IMG/VR virus record: IMGVR_UViG_3300031857_001386
Span: 1 to 23,876 of that record
Source: a virus
Reading direction: 5' to 3' (one strand)
DNA: 23,876 nt
The notes beneath the pieces are model-generated. The model saw only the letters and a program-made list of their open reading frames with translations, was not told the origin of the DNA and did not search any database. The position numbers and the translations under genes were made by a program. Below are positions 1 to 7,876 of the stretch, piece after piece; the first letter of the stretch is position 1; the number at the start of each line of letters is the position of its first letter.

Positions 1-3000
1 TTTCCTGAACCTCACCATCTATCATTGAGAATTCTTCCGGAAGCAAACCAATCTTTTGATCAGCAAATTTTGCCTCATCATAGATCTGATTAACAAGAGC
101 AGCAGCTTCATCAAGTTTTCCTTGCTCACGTAATTTTACAGCTTCCTGTCTTATAAGTTCAACATCTTCGTTGGCACTTGAGAAGTTAACCCATGAATTC
201 TGGCCTCTGGTTTCAGTTGTCATAGCTCTACGCGCCAAAGGAGAGTACATTCTTGCATGCACATTCCATGCATTCTCTTCTCCCTTAGGTCCAAATGAGT
301 TACCTAGCTCAGCATGACCAAAGAAGTCGTGAACAGCTCTAAATAAATCATTAACCAACATAGGTTGGTTATTGACATCAGTAAATTCAGTTGTTGCTAA
401 TAGTGGATTTGCAGCACGTTGTTCCGGAGTAATTGGTGTATCTCCAAAACCAGCTTCAGTAGAGAATATTCTAATGCGCTTATTGTTGCGCAGATCTTCG
501 ATCATTTCTTCAGAGTTAGCATAAGGCTCCTCATTGTTGATCTCTACAACATATCCGGCATCTAAGAAAGCTTTATATTGCTCAATAGTTTCTTTTGCCA
601 TGGCTTCATAAGCCCTTCTGACCTCTGGGTCATTAGGGTTATCCTCCATAGCTTCATAAGCAGCGGCTATCCTTTTTGCTCTTTCGACATCGAATTCTGT
701 CGTACCTTCATACGTCGGTCTTTGAGATCCGAAAACTCTTTGAAAGTATCGATTAGCAATTTCTGCAACTGCCTTGAGCGGCTCGTTGAAGAGTCTATTT
801 CCAGCTTTTGGTTTTCCTTTTTCATCTTGTGCTAAATTAGTTTGTTTTTGCGTATCCTGCAAATTTTCTTTAATATATTGCTTCTCTACTTCTTGGTATA
901 CAGTCTCAAACTCAGCTTGCTCAACAACACCAAGTTTGTTCTCGCGATCACGGATAGCAAAGTCAAGAGCTTGTTCACCGGTAAGTTTAACCGTGTTACC
1001 AAGTCTATCAGTTACTACAACAGCTTGAAGTGCGCCATTATCGTCGAACTCAAAGCCATCCTCGTTGATCTCCATGGTCGGGGTGTCTATCACAATCACC
1101 TCTCCGTTTGGCATAGCTGCCTCTACGCGACCATTGTTGTCTGATAAAGTTACTTGTTGTCCATTGACTTCGGCTTCGACGCCATTGAAGTATTTTTCGG
1201 CTCTGATTTTTTGGACCGCTTCAGAAGTTCTTCTAGTAGGGCTAGCTGCCCCTGCTTTGGTAGTTGCGACAGTTTCAGTCTTTGTTCTAAATTCATAGTT
1301 ATCTAATTTATCTGCAATGTTTAATAATTTCTCAGACATGGCAGCCTTTGTCTCAGGGCTGTATTGATCCGACTTTTCTAGTTGCTCTACCTCATTAAAG
1401 ATGGCTTCAATAGCAGTGTCAATGTCATTATCGTTGATGAACTCAGCGTTAGACATCTTATCCATGATTGGGTTTATAGTGGCCCCAAGACGAGCCTCTG
1501 CACCCATATCTGCAATGTATTGTGCTACTTCTTCTTTACCTTTTTTGGTAGCTTCTTTAAGTCCTGTTTCGGATTCTCCTTCCGCCATTTCTCCGCTAAC
1601 TGCGGTTCCTGACTGTACAGGTACTTCACCTGTTGTTTGCTTTTGAACGGCATCTTTACTTATTTTATCTAGTTGGTTATTAATTTCAGCGACACGCTCC
1701 TTTTGAGCAGTAACTAATGCAGGGTCGCTTTTATCTATTTCCTTCTGTAATCTATCTCTCTCAACAATAAGATTGAACGCATTCATTCTATCTCTGTCTG
1801 AAAGTTGTTCTGGCATGCTAGATATTATTCCGTCAATTTTGTTGATGGCCTCTAATTGTGCATTAGCTTCTGACTTAGTGATATTACCTTTAATCATTTG
1901 AGTCTTTAGGTTTGCAACCATCAACTTTTTGAACTCTGTATCTGTAGCTACATTTTCTAAAAACTTTAAATCGTCTTCGCTGTATAGTGAAATATTGCCT
2001 CTAATTAATCTTTCGCCAATAACACCAACAGCCCCCATGGTCTTACCACCAACCATCTCAGCAAGACCATCTTCAAAAACCTTAAATGCTGTCTCCTTAA
2101 ATCCATCTGGAGTTTCAAAGAATTCACCTTTAGTTAGATTTTTCTTCTGCTCTTCAGTTAGATCTTTAGACATCCACCAGTTAGCTACATCTTTCCATCC
2201 TTTATCAAGAACTAATGACTGAGTTGCTCCAGTTTCAAATTCAGCTAATCCTGCCTGAGTTATTTTGATAAGTCCCTTAGCTAACATGCTTTGGACTTCT
2301 TTTTCAGCTATTTTTTCAAGCGCATCTACAGTTGCATTTGCGCCTAATTTTTTAGCCGCTTTTAAAGCAACACCCATTAATACTTTACCAGCAAATGAAT
2401 CACCCTTTACTAAGTTGTTTAAACCAACATTTTCAAGGACACCCATTGCTGCTGCATATGGCACAGCAATTAATGCTCTATCTAATGATGAGCTGTATTG
2501 GAAGTCAGGATCGCTAAGCATCTCTTCCTCAATACCACTATATGCTTGTGCGGCTAGACCTACAAAAGAAGTAGCCTTGCCTCCAACACCAGAAGCCATA
2601 GCTGGGAGAGATTCTAATACACCACCAATAGCTTGAGTAAACCAACCTCTGTCTCCAGATTTCATGTACTCAAGTGTAGTACCCTCGCTACCTACTGCTT
2701 TAATAATTGATGCTTTGGCATCTTCTTTTGCTTGAAGGATAGCTTGGTTATCTAGTAAATTTTCAATCTGTTGCTTGGTTAGATTCTTGCCATTATATTT
2801 TAAGCTTTTATAGTATGCCTTTTCCTCTGGAGATAACTCGTCATATTTATCTTTACCAAGTGCTGCTTGATATGCAAATGGCTCAGCAACTACCATGGAT
2901 ACACCGGACAGCACCTTGTTAAGTAAATACCCAGCAGTCCCACCTTCTTTCTCTTTTGCAGCGATATATTTACCAGCTACATAGTTTAGTTTACTCTGAG

Positions 3001-4543
3001 ATGCAATGGTCTGATCTCTTTGAATTTTAAATTTTTGGCGTCTAGTTTCAATATCTTCAGCCTTATTGTCTATGAGTAATTTTTGCTCGTTGTATTGCTC
3101 CTGAGTAAGTAAGCCTGATTTTGCCAACTGATTAAATTTAGCAACCTCAATATCGTATGCTTTCATATCTGACTGTATATTCTCAGCTGTTTTTTGCAAA
3201 TCATTGAGCTGCATATCATAATTCTTGACATTGTCTTGAATTACTTCATCAGTAAGATAAGAGTTGATTCTGTTTTTAGCTTCTTTAATCTTGTTGGGAT
3301 CCTTAGTTTCCTTAGCATAATTATATTGATCATAAAGATCATTTAGCTTTTGCTCATATGTTTTATTAGCCTCAGATTTTTTCTTTTTGTAATCTTGATA
3401 TGCAGGTGTTTTATAGAACTCTTGTACATATTTAGTAGGTAAATCTACCCCTACAATGTGGTTTTGAATAAGTTCTTTTTGCTCCTCAAAAGACAATTTC
3501 TTAAACTGATTTTGAAAATCCTGATCTATTATTTTCTTACCTACATTGACTGATGCTTTTGCCGGATCTTTTGCATCCCAACTTGTTCTTTGCCCAGTTT
3601 TTGGATCTGCATATTCAAGCTTTCTTAAAGTTCCTACAGCATCATAATATGTTTTACTATAAGCTTTAGTTGCATTTTCTTCTAAGAATGCTTTTAATTT
3701 AGCAGCTTGCTCTGGATTCTTTTCATCAAATTCAAATACCTCTTCTTTACTACCATCTTGAGTCTTGACTCTAATTCTGTCAATAGCAAATGCACCTTCT
3801 TCTTCGAATGTGAATCCGTATTTGGCGTAGTTTTTAGTTAAATAATCAATAGCCTTCTCTTCAGTTTGTCCAACAAAACTAGACGTAATCTCTTTAAAAT
3901 TCTTAGGTGGTAATGTAGTAGTGGGTACAATTTTAGTACCTACTGATTGACCATATCGCTTGTTTAATGCATTTATTGATCCTTCATTCTTGATGGGTAC
4001 AAATTCACTACCAGGAGTTTTTCGTTCCCATTGGTTGTTATTTATACGATATAAATTGTCTTTTTTCTCTTCGTCGTAATTAGAGAAAACTTGCTCCTCT
4101 TGAGAAACAGACGCGTCTTTTTTGAATTGATAGTTTAGATTTTTTATCCTATTAGGATCTGTAATCTGAGAGTACTTTGTCTTAATAGTGGTATTTGGTG
4201 CATCTTTACCTGAAGATACAACTGCTTCTTCATACCATGCATTATTCTTAAACTTATATCTCTTAGCTTCTTTACCAGGATATCCTGTAAAAATCTCACC
4301 GTCTGATGACGCCGATGAACCAGTCCCCGAGGTGGAGTCCGTAGTGCCTGGGCTTTTTTTTTTAAAATAACTAGAGTAAAACGAATTAGCATCTAGGTCA
4401 GTCATTCCTTGATCTTTTAAGTAAGACCAAACTTCCTGAGCTTTCCCCTGATCTGAATATTTACTGAAAAATGTGTTAGCATCTAAATCTGTTAACCCAT
4501 TCTCTTTTAAATAATTATAAAGCTGTTGCTGCTTGTCGTTCAT
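1..4543 (-). CDS. giant internal virion (ejection-type) protein, partial at left edge
   Basis: This frame is open from an ATG at 4543 to the window edge, so at least 1514 residues are visible and the C-terminus is missing. Residues 8-60 hold two copies of a 30-residue motif (YLKENGLTDLDAN, then YLKDQGMTDLDAN). A Ser/Thr/Gly linker (about 64-81) follows, then two related Y(K/R)xxNNxW..DPNR/ALNK-type units (about 88-140 and 158-198). Long charged helical stretches come next, then Gly/Ala-rich, weakly hydrophobic segments in the middle that could insert in a membrane. Near residue 1405 lies HDFFGH, followed by GEENAW and TETRGQNSW. It follows a 229-aa and a 482-aa protein, as the giant gp16 follows gp14 and gp15 in T7, so a role in genome ejection is inferred. 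A virion RNA polymerase, as in crAss-like phages, is possible, but I saw no polymerase motif. The role is tentative; the reading frame is certain. Confidence 0.75.
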   Translation of the reverse strand, partial: MNDKQQQLYNYLKENGLTDLDANTFFSKYSDQGKAQEVWSYLKDQGMTDLDANSFYSSYFKKKSPGTTDSTSGTGSSASSDGEIFTGYPGKEAKRYKFKNNAWYEEAVVSSGKDAPNTTIKTKYSQITDPNRIKNLNYQFKKDASVSQEEQVFSNYDEEKKDNLYRINNNQWERKTPGSEFVPIKNEGSINALNKRYGQSVGTKIVPTTTLPPKNFKEITSSFVGQTEEKAIDYLTKNYAKYGFTFEEEGAFAIDRIRVKTQDGSKEEVFEFDEKNPEQAAKLKAFLEENATKAYSKTYYDAVGTLRKLEYADPKTGQRTSWDAKDPAKASVNVGKKIIDQDFQNQFKKLSFEEQKELIQNHIVGVDLPTKYVQEFYKTPAYQDYKKKKSEANKTYEQKLNDLYDQYNYAKETKDPNKIKEAKNRINSYLTDEVIQDNVKNYDMQLNDLQKTAENIQSDMKAYDIEVAKFNQLAKSGLLTQEQYNEQKLLIDNKAEDIETRRQKFKIQRDQTIASQSKLNYVAGKYIAAKEKEGGTAGYLLNKVLSGVSMVVAEPFAYQAALGKDKYDELSPEEKAYYKSLKYNGKNLTKQQIENLLDNQAILQAKEDAKASIIKAVGSEGTTLEYMKSGDRGWFTQAIGGVLESLPAMASGVGGKATSFVGLAAQAYSGIEEEMLSDPDFQYSSSLDRALIAVPYAAAMGVLENVGLNNLVKGDSFAGKVLMGVALKAAKKLGANATVDALEKIAEKEVQSMLAKGLIKITQAGLAEFETGATQSLVLDKGWKDVANWWMSKDLTEEQKKNLTKGEFFETPDGFKETAFKVFEDGLAEMVGGKTMGAVGVIGERLIRGNISLYSEDDLKFLENVATDTEFKKLMVANLKTQMIKGNITKSEANAQLEAINKIDGIISSMPEQLSDRDRMNAFNLIVERDRLQKEIDKSDPALVTAQKERVAEINNQLDKISKDAVQKQTTGEVPVQSGTAVSGEMAEGESETGLKEATKKGKEEVAQYIADMGAEARLGATINPIMDKMSNAEFINDNDIDTAIEAIFNEVEQLEKSDQYSPETKAAMSEKLLNIADKLDNYEFRTKTETVATTKAGAASPTRRTSEAVQKIRAEKYFNGVEAEVNGQQVTLSDNNGRVEAAMPNGEVIVIDTPTMEINEDGFEFDDNGALQAVVVTDRLGNTVKLTGEQALDFAIRDRENKLGVVEQAEFETVYQEVEKQYIKENLQDTQKQTNLAQDEKGKPKAGNRLFNEPLKAVAEIANRYFQRVFGSQRPTYEGTTEFDVERAKRIAAAYEAMEDNPNDPEVRRAYEAMAKETIEQYKAFLDAGYVVEINNEEPYANSEEMIEDLRNNKRIRIFSTEAGFGDTPITPEQRAANPLLATTEFTDVNNQPMLVNDLFRAVHDFFGHAELGNSFGPKGEENAWNVHARMYSPLARRAMTTETRGQNSWVNFSSANEDVELIRQEAVKLREQGKLDEAAALVNQIYDEAKFADQKIGLLPEEFSMIDGEVQE
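4364..4522 (-). repeat. tandem 30-residue N-terminal repeat in giant protein
   Basis: Two successive copies, residues 8-37 and 38-60 of the giant protein, share the core YLK(E/D)(N/Q)G(L/M)TDLDAN(T/S)F(F/Y)S(K/S)Y with exactly 30 residues (90 bases) between equivalent tyrosines. The DNA is also similar but diverged, so this is an old duplication. It looks like a small docking or sorting motif placed at the extreme N-terminus. Confidence 0.8.
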
Positions 4544-4545
4544 AT

Positions 4546-5994
4546 CTATCCGTTAAATTTTGTAGTTGTTGAAACCAATCTTTTTGTAGTGGTATTTGTT
4601 GTTCTATTTACAGTACCTCTAGCCACATCAAGTGATTTTTTAAAGTTATCTGCTTGTGCTGTGGTAATACCTAAATATTGACCCAATGTCTCAGGTGTAG
4701 GATTTGGTATTGTTTGAACAAGAGCAGCATCAAATCCACCTCTTCCATCAGAAACTTGCTTATAAACTTCTAGCTTTCCACCTGCTACCCATTTAAAGTC
4801 ATATTCTTTTGATTGGGAGCTAAGCCATTCGCTGTTATTCCAATTTTTTATAACCCCATTGGCAAGCGTCTCGTATTTTAATTTTTCACTCTCTGGGCTA
4901 TTATTTGACCCACCTCCTACTACCTTTGGTTCGTCTTGTAATGACTTATATCCAAGCTGAAGCGCAACAGCTGACTCAATAGTTTTTTTAGCTCTTTCCT
5001 TTTGTTTTTCTGATATCATTGGTTGGTATACACCTGACGCATCTTTTTGCATTGGAATGAGTTTACCTTCAGCTTCTTTAATAAATGCATTTAGATCTTC
5101 TCCACTCAACTTCGACTTGTCCTGGTATGCTCTTTTTTGGTTTTCTCTCTCAACCATTTCAATTAACTTTGAATCCCTATCGGCCGCCGTATAGTAAGTG
5201 GTATAACCCTCGTCTGTGTTGTCCATTAAAATACTTAATGTCATTCGGTTATTACTGGTTAGTGCACCCGTTAGGTCAGCCATTTTACTGGCAAATTCAT
5301 CTCTTTGTCTAAGGTCGCTAGTAGTCGTAATGTTATTTTCAACCATGTAGTCTTTCCAAAACTTAGTTGTTTCAGCTACAGCCTTATCAACATTTGTTTT
5401 ATTAAAGATTAAATTGCTTAAGTCACCTGTGGTTTTGGCGCTTTCGATAGTATCAGGAATAACCTGACCTGTTGCGGCATCTAATCTACCTGTGCTAACT
5501 AATCCAGTAGATGGATCAATAAATACCTGCAAATTCTTAAGATCGCCCATTCTAGCAAAATACTCACCAGCTTCTACAGAGGCCTTTGATATTTCACCAC
5601 TCTGTAGTTGCTTTTGTATCTCGGCGTTCTTGGTGTCAAAGCTCTTTACGTTATTAGCAAGCGTACCCCAATTTTCCATTAGGCTATTCATTCTTTGCTT
5701 ATATTCTTTAGGATCAAGCTCACCTCTTTTAAGCGCATCATTCCAGGCTTTAATTGTAGATACCCCATTTTGAGATGCGCCAAGCATCATTTGTTGGAAT
5801 GTCTGACTAGTAAAATTATCAGCTTGCTGAATGGTCTTAATGTTGTCAGTTTTAAGTTGATCAAGCTCTAACTTAAGCTCTTCTCGACCTTCCTCAATAC
5901 CCTTAACAGTAGTATATAAACCACCAATAGCCTTAGACCAATCTACCGACTCGGTAGGAATGTAGCCAAATATGTTTTGATTGCTAGTTGCCAT
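4546..5994 (-). CDS. internal virion protein, gp15-like position
   Basis: The product is 482 aa, charged and mostly helical, with no signal peptide or clear membrane segment. The N-terminal 130 residues look coiled-coil prone (GIEEGREELKLELDQL), a region around 150-190 is more globular, and the C-terminus is Asn/Thr-rich and probably flexible. I do not recognise a catalytic motif. Its start overlaps the stop of the upstream 229-aa gene as TAATG, and its TAG stop lies 2 bases before the ATG of the giant gene, so the three are almost certainly co-translated. By order and size it corresponds to the medium component of a T7-type ejectosome or to a crAss-like cargo protein. That role is inferred from position; the gene itself is secure. 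Confidence 0.7.
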   Translation of the reverse strand: MATSNQNIFGYIPTESVDWSKAIGGLYTTVKGIEEGREELKLELDQLKTDNIKTIQQADNFTSQTFQQMMLGASQNGVSTIKAWNDALKRGELDPKEYKQRMNSLMENWGTLANNVKSFDTKNAEIQKQLQSGEISKASVEAGEYFARMGDLKNLQVFIDPSTGLVSTGRLDAATGQVIPDTIESAKTTGDLSNLIFNKTNVDKAVAETTKFWKDYMVENNITTTSDLRQRDEFASKMADLTGALTSNNRMTLSILMDNTDEGYTTYYTAADRDSKLIEMVERENQKRAYQDKSKLSGEDLNAFIKEAEGKLIPMQKDASGVYQPMISEKQKERAKKTIESAVALQLGYKSLQDEPKVVGGGSNNSPESEKLKYETLANGVIKNWNNSEWLSSQSKEYDFKWVAGGKLEVYKQVSDGRGGFDAALVQTIPNPTPETLGQYLGITTAQADNFKKSLDVARGTVNRTTNTTTKRLVSTTTKFNG

Positions 5995-6683
5995 TATGGT
6001 TGGTAGTTTGTTCCTTGTAATATACTAAGACCATAAGCAGCTTGCTGTTCTTTAGTAAGTGGACCACCTGGAGCAGTATATGCTGTATTAGCAGTTAATG
6101 CATTCCAGCTTTGTTGTGCTTTGTTACCTTGTTTTTTATAAAGACCAATTAAGTCATCCAAACTTGATGCCGCTGATCCTGCAAATCCAAGTGCTCCCTC
6201 AATAGCAGCATTACGATTTGCAATAGCTTCAGCTCGTCTCATGTTTTGTTCTTGAACCTCACCTATTCCAGCCATCCAATCTCTTTCAGCTTTACGAGCT
6301 CCTATTCCAAGTTCAGCCTCAGCTTGAGCCATATCTCTACCATACTGAAGTTGATTTGCTTGAGCAGCAAGAGCCATGTCTTGCTCGTTGCCTGCTGCTG
6401 CTAACTGACCTATACCACCTAAAACACCTTCAGCACCTGTGCCTTGTAATGCACCAACCATCTGAGCCTCACGTTGAGACTGTTGCTGTTGGGCCATCTC
6501 AAGACCAAGTGTAGGTACCTGTAAGGCCTTGAATGGATTGGTTTCTTTAATTTGTTTTAGTTGCTGTTTTGCCAATGCACTAGCTTGTTCAGCTTGTTTC
6601 ATTTGGCTTTGTGATTTGATAGCCTGAGCGGCACTAACGCCAATTCCCCCTAAGGCTACTAATGTTGATGTTACTGCTGCCAT
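5994..6683 (-). CDS. small Ala/Gln-rich internal virion protein, gp14-like
   Basis: The product is 229 aa. A short apolar N-terminus (TLVALGGIGVSAAQAI) is followed by a long Ala/Gln-rich helical body with EMAQQQQSQREAQ, a Gly-rich break near 80-95 (GTGAEGVLGGIGQLAAAG), further helices, and a Gly/Pro/Tyr tail. This composition, with an apolar start and no enzyme motif, fits the small internal core proteins (T7 gp14-like) that enter the outer membrane at ejection. The ATG lies inside the last 13 bases of the upstream GNAT gene, which argues for translational coupling. It leads the set of three putative ejection proteins. Function is inferred from composition and position. Confidence 0.7.
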   Translation of the reverse strand: MAAVTSTLVALGGIGVSAAQAIKSQSQMKQAEQASALAKQQLKQIKETNPFKALQVPTLGLEMAQQQQSQREAQMVGALQGTGAEGVLGGIGQLAAAGNEQDMALAAQANQLQYGRDMAQAEAELGIGARKAERDWMAGIGEVQEQNMRRAEAIANRNAAIEGALGFAGSAASSLDDLIGLYKKQGNKAQQSWNALTANTAYTAPGGPLTKEQQAAYGLSILQGTNYQP

Positions 6684-7078
6684 ATCTTTATCATTTCAGT
6701 GCAGTTGTTTGATCCTTTTTCAAATCCACATGCTGCATATCGGTTAATCAAATTTTCGTTCTTCAAAGAAGTGTAGAAGTATTTAGTTCCATTTGTTTCA
6801 GCAGCTACCTCAACAAGTGATTTTATTAATAGTTCTATCGCTTCTTTGCGATCGTTTTGTCTATATTGAAAGTTTGATACGATGTACTCAATCCAAGCCG
6901 TCTTTGAGTTTGTAAAGTAAATAAATCCAGCGCAAATATCTTCACCATCTTTACTTACCATTAATCCACCCCTTCCGTCTTGCGGTAGCATATCTTTTGG
7001 TGGTGCTGACCATCTCCAGTCCTTCCACCATTGGGATAATACATCGTAGTCTCGGTCATCTAAAAACCTAACTTCCAT
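6671..7078 (-). CDS. GNAT-family N-acetyltransferase-like protein
   Basis: The product is 135 aa, the usual size for a single GNAT domain. It shows the expected order: an N-terminal strand with a substrate-side helix, the central strands DICAGFIYF and TAWIEYIVSN, a basic turn (YRQNDRKEA) at the position of the acetyl-CoA pyrophosphate loop, and the C-terminal pattern NENLINRYAACGFEKG typical of the family's last helix-strand. The loop is not a textbook Q/RxxGxG/A, so activity is unproven. Small GNATs of this type are common among phage structural genes, but their targets are unknown. It follows the 256-aa tail gene by 9 bases and overlaps the next gene by 13. Its ATG is 4 bases from a TAnnTTTG box. 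Confidence 0.75.
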   Translation of the reverse strand: MEVRFLDDRDYDVLSQWWKDWRWSAPPKDMLPQDGRGGLMVSKDGEDICAGFIYFTNSKTAWIEYIVSNFQYRQNDRKEAIELLIKSLVEVAAETNGTKYFYTSLKNENLINRYAACGFEKGSNNCTEMIKIWQQ

Positions 7079-7082
7079 GTAA

Positions 7083-7090
7083 CAAATTTA
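7083..7090 (-). promoter_or_regulatory. TAnnTTTG box before GNAT gene
   Basis: On the minus strand this reads TAAATTTG, matching the Bacteroidota -7 consensus TAnnTTTG. Its TAA is also the stop codon of the upstream 256-aa gene, and only four bases (TTAC) separate it from the ATG. If used, the message would be leaderless or nearly so. No convincing -33 TTG is seen, so it is a candidate only. Confidence 0.4.
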
Positions 7091-7858
7091 AGGAAAACTT
7101 TTGAATACTGCGGTGCTAACAGCAAATAGCTCTATTTCCGGAGTAGCGTCAGATCCACTTCTTGATAGTGTAAGGTTAAGGAAGTATCCTCTTGTTCCGT
7201 ATGATTCAGCAGATGATGATTTAAAAGATACCAAAAAATCACCAGGTTGTAATGGTGTAGCAAATGCAGCATCTAATTTAATCTCATTATTGGACTGATC
7301 TACGTAGTCTATTGTTCCAACATAATTAACGCCTGAAATCATAGTACCAGCAAATGATGCTTTATAAATCTCATCCCCTTTGCTAATATTTGTGAACTTG
7401 CTTTGAGTAGTTATAATATCAGGTGCTGTTGTAGACAATACATTTCCAACACCTTGAGCAGATATTAGGTCAAAATTGATTTGATTTACTGGCCTTCTCA
7501 TATATGAATACCATTCTCCTTCTTTATTTACAAATTGAGACATACTCATTTGGGCATCATCAAGATCTGTATAACCAACAAAATTTAATGGATGTGTACA
7601 GTCAAGCGCTAACGTCTTGAACATTTTTATCTCTGTTGGCGATTGGTTTATTACAGTTGATATACTAAATCCATATAGAGAATTAATAGGTTCATTGTAA
7701 AACTGAGTCCTATTTATATTAGTATCATGTTTATACAAATTACCATTCTTAAATGAATAGAATGAACTATTCAATCCCATCATCCACTCAGGGCGATAAG
7801 TCCATCTAGAAGTCCATCCCTCAGCTTTATCTGAAAAAGTAAGCGTATCTATAACCAT
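7088..7858 (-). CDS. tail protein with GWTS muzzle C-terminal domain
   Basis: The product is 256 aa. The N-terminus holds DTLTFSDKAEGWTSRW (residues 4-19), PEWMMGLN (23-30) and FYSFKNGNLYKHD (33-45). I recognise this series from the C-terminal part of large tail stabilization/muzzle proteins of crAss-like and other Bacteroidota podoviruses. There it follows directly after a Y-D-P-x-x-x-x-Y strand in the same polypeptide. Here it is a separate gene, 3.6 kb downstream of the 1317-aa muzzle gene. The rest is beta-rich and ends in a strand-rich 40 residues. No signal peptide or enzyme motif is seen. It probably assembles in the tail with the 1317-aa protein. A TAACTTTG box lies 4 bases before its ATG. 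Confidence 0.65.
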   Translation of the reverse strand: MVIDTLTFSDKAEGWTSRWTYRPEWMMGLNSSFYSFKNGNLYKHDTNINRTQFYNEPINSLYGFSISTVINQSPTEIKMFKTLALDCTHPLNFVGYTDLDDAQMSMSQFVNKEGEWYSYMRRPVNQINFDLISAQGVGNVLSTTAPDIITTQSKFTNISKGDEIYKASFAGTMISGVNYVGTIDYVDQSNNEIKLDAAFATPLQPGDFLVSFKSSSAESYGTRGYFLNLTLSRSGSDATPEIELFAVSTAVFKSFP

Positions 7859-7862
7859 ATAA

Positions 7863-7870
7863 CAAAGTTA
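7863..7870 (-). promoter_or_regulatory. TAnnTTTG box before the GWTS tail gene
   Basis: On the minus strand this reads TAACTTTG, in the 18-base gap after the glycosyltransferase-like gene and four bases (TTAT) before the next ATG. It fits the Bacteroidota -7 element and has the same layout as the box before the GNAT gene. No clear -33 element is visible. Confidence 0.45.
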
Positions 7871-7876
7871 CGAATT

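Noticed and set aside
578-2636. Series of plus-strand ORFs of 76-123 codons
   Set aside because: They are shadows of the continuous minus-strand giant gene, overlap each other, lack ribosome binding sites and have odd compositions.
4144-4392. Minus-strand 82-codon ORF
   Set aside because: It lies in another frame of the giant gene, has a basic random-looking composition and no start signal; kept only as the possible slippage frame.
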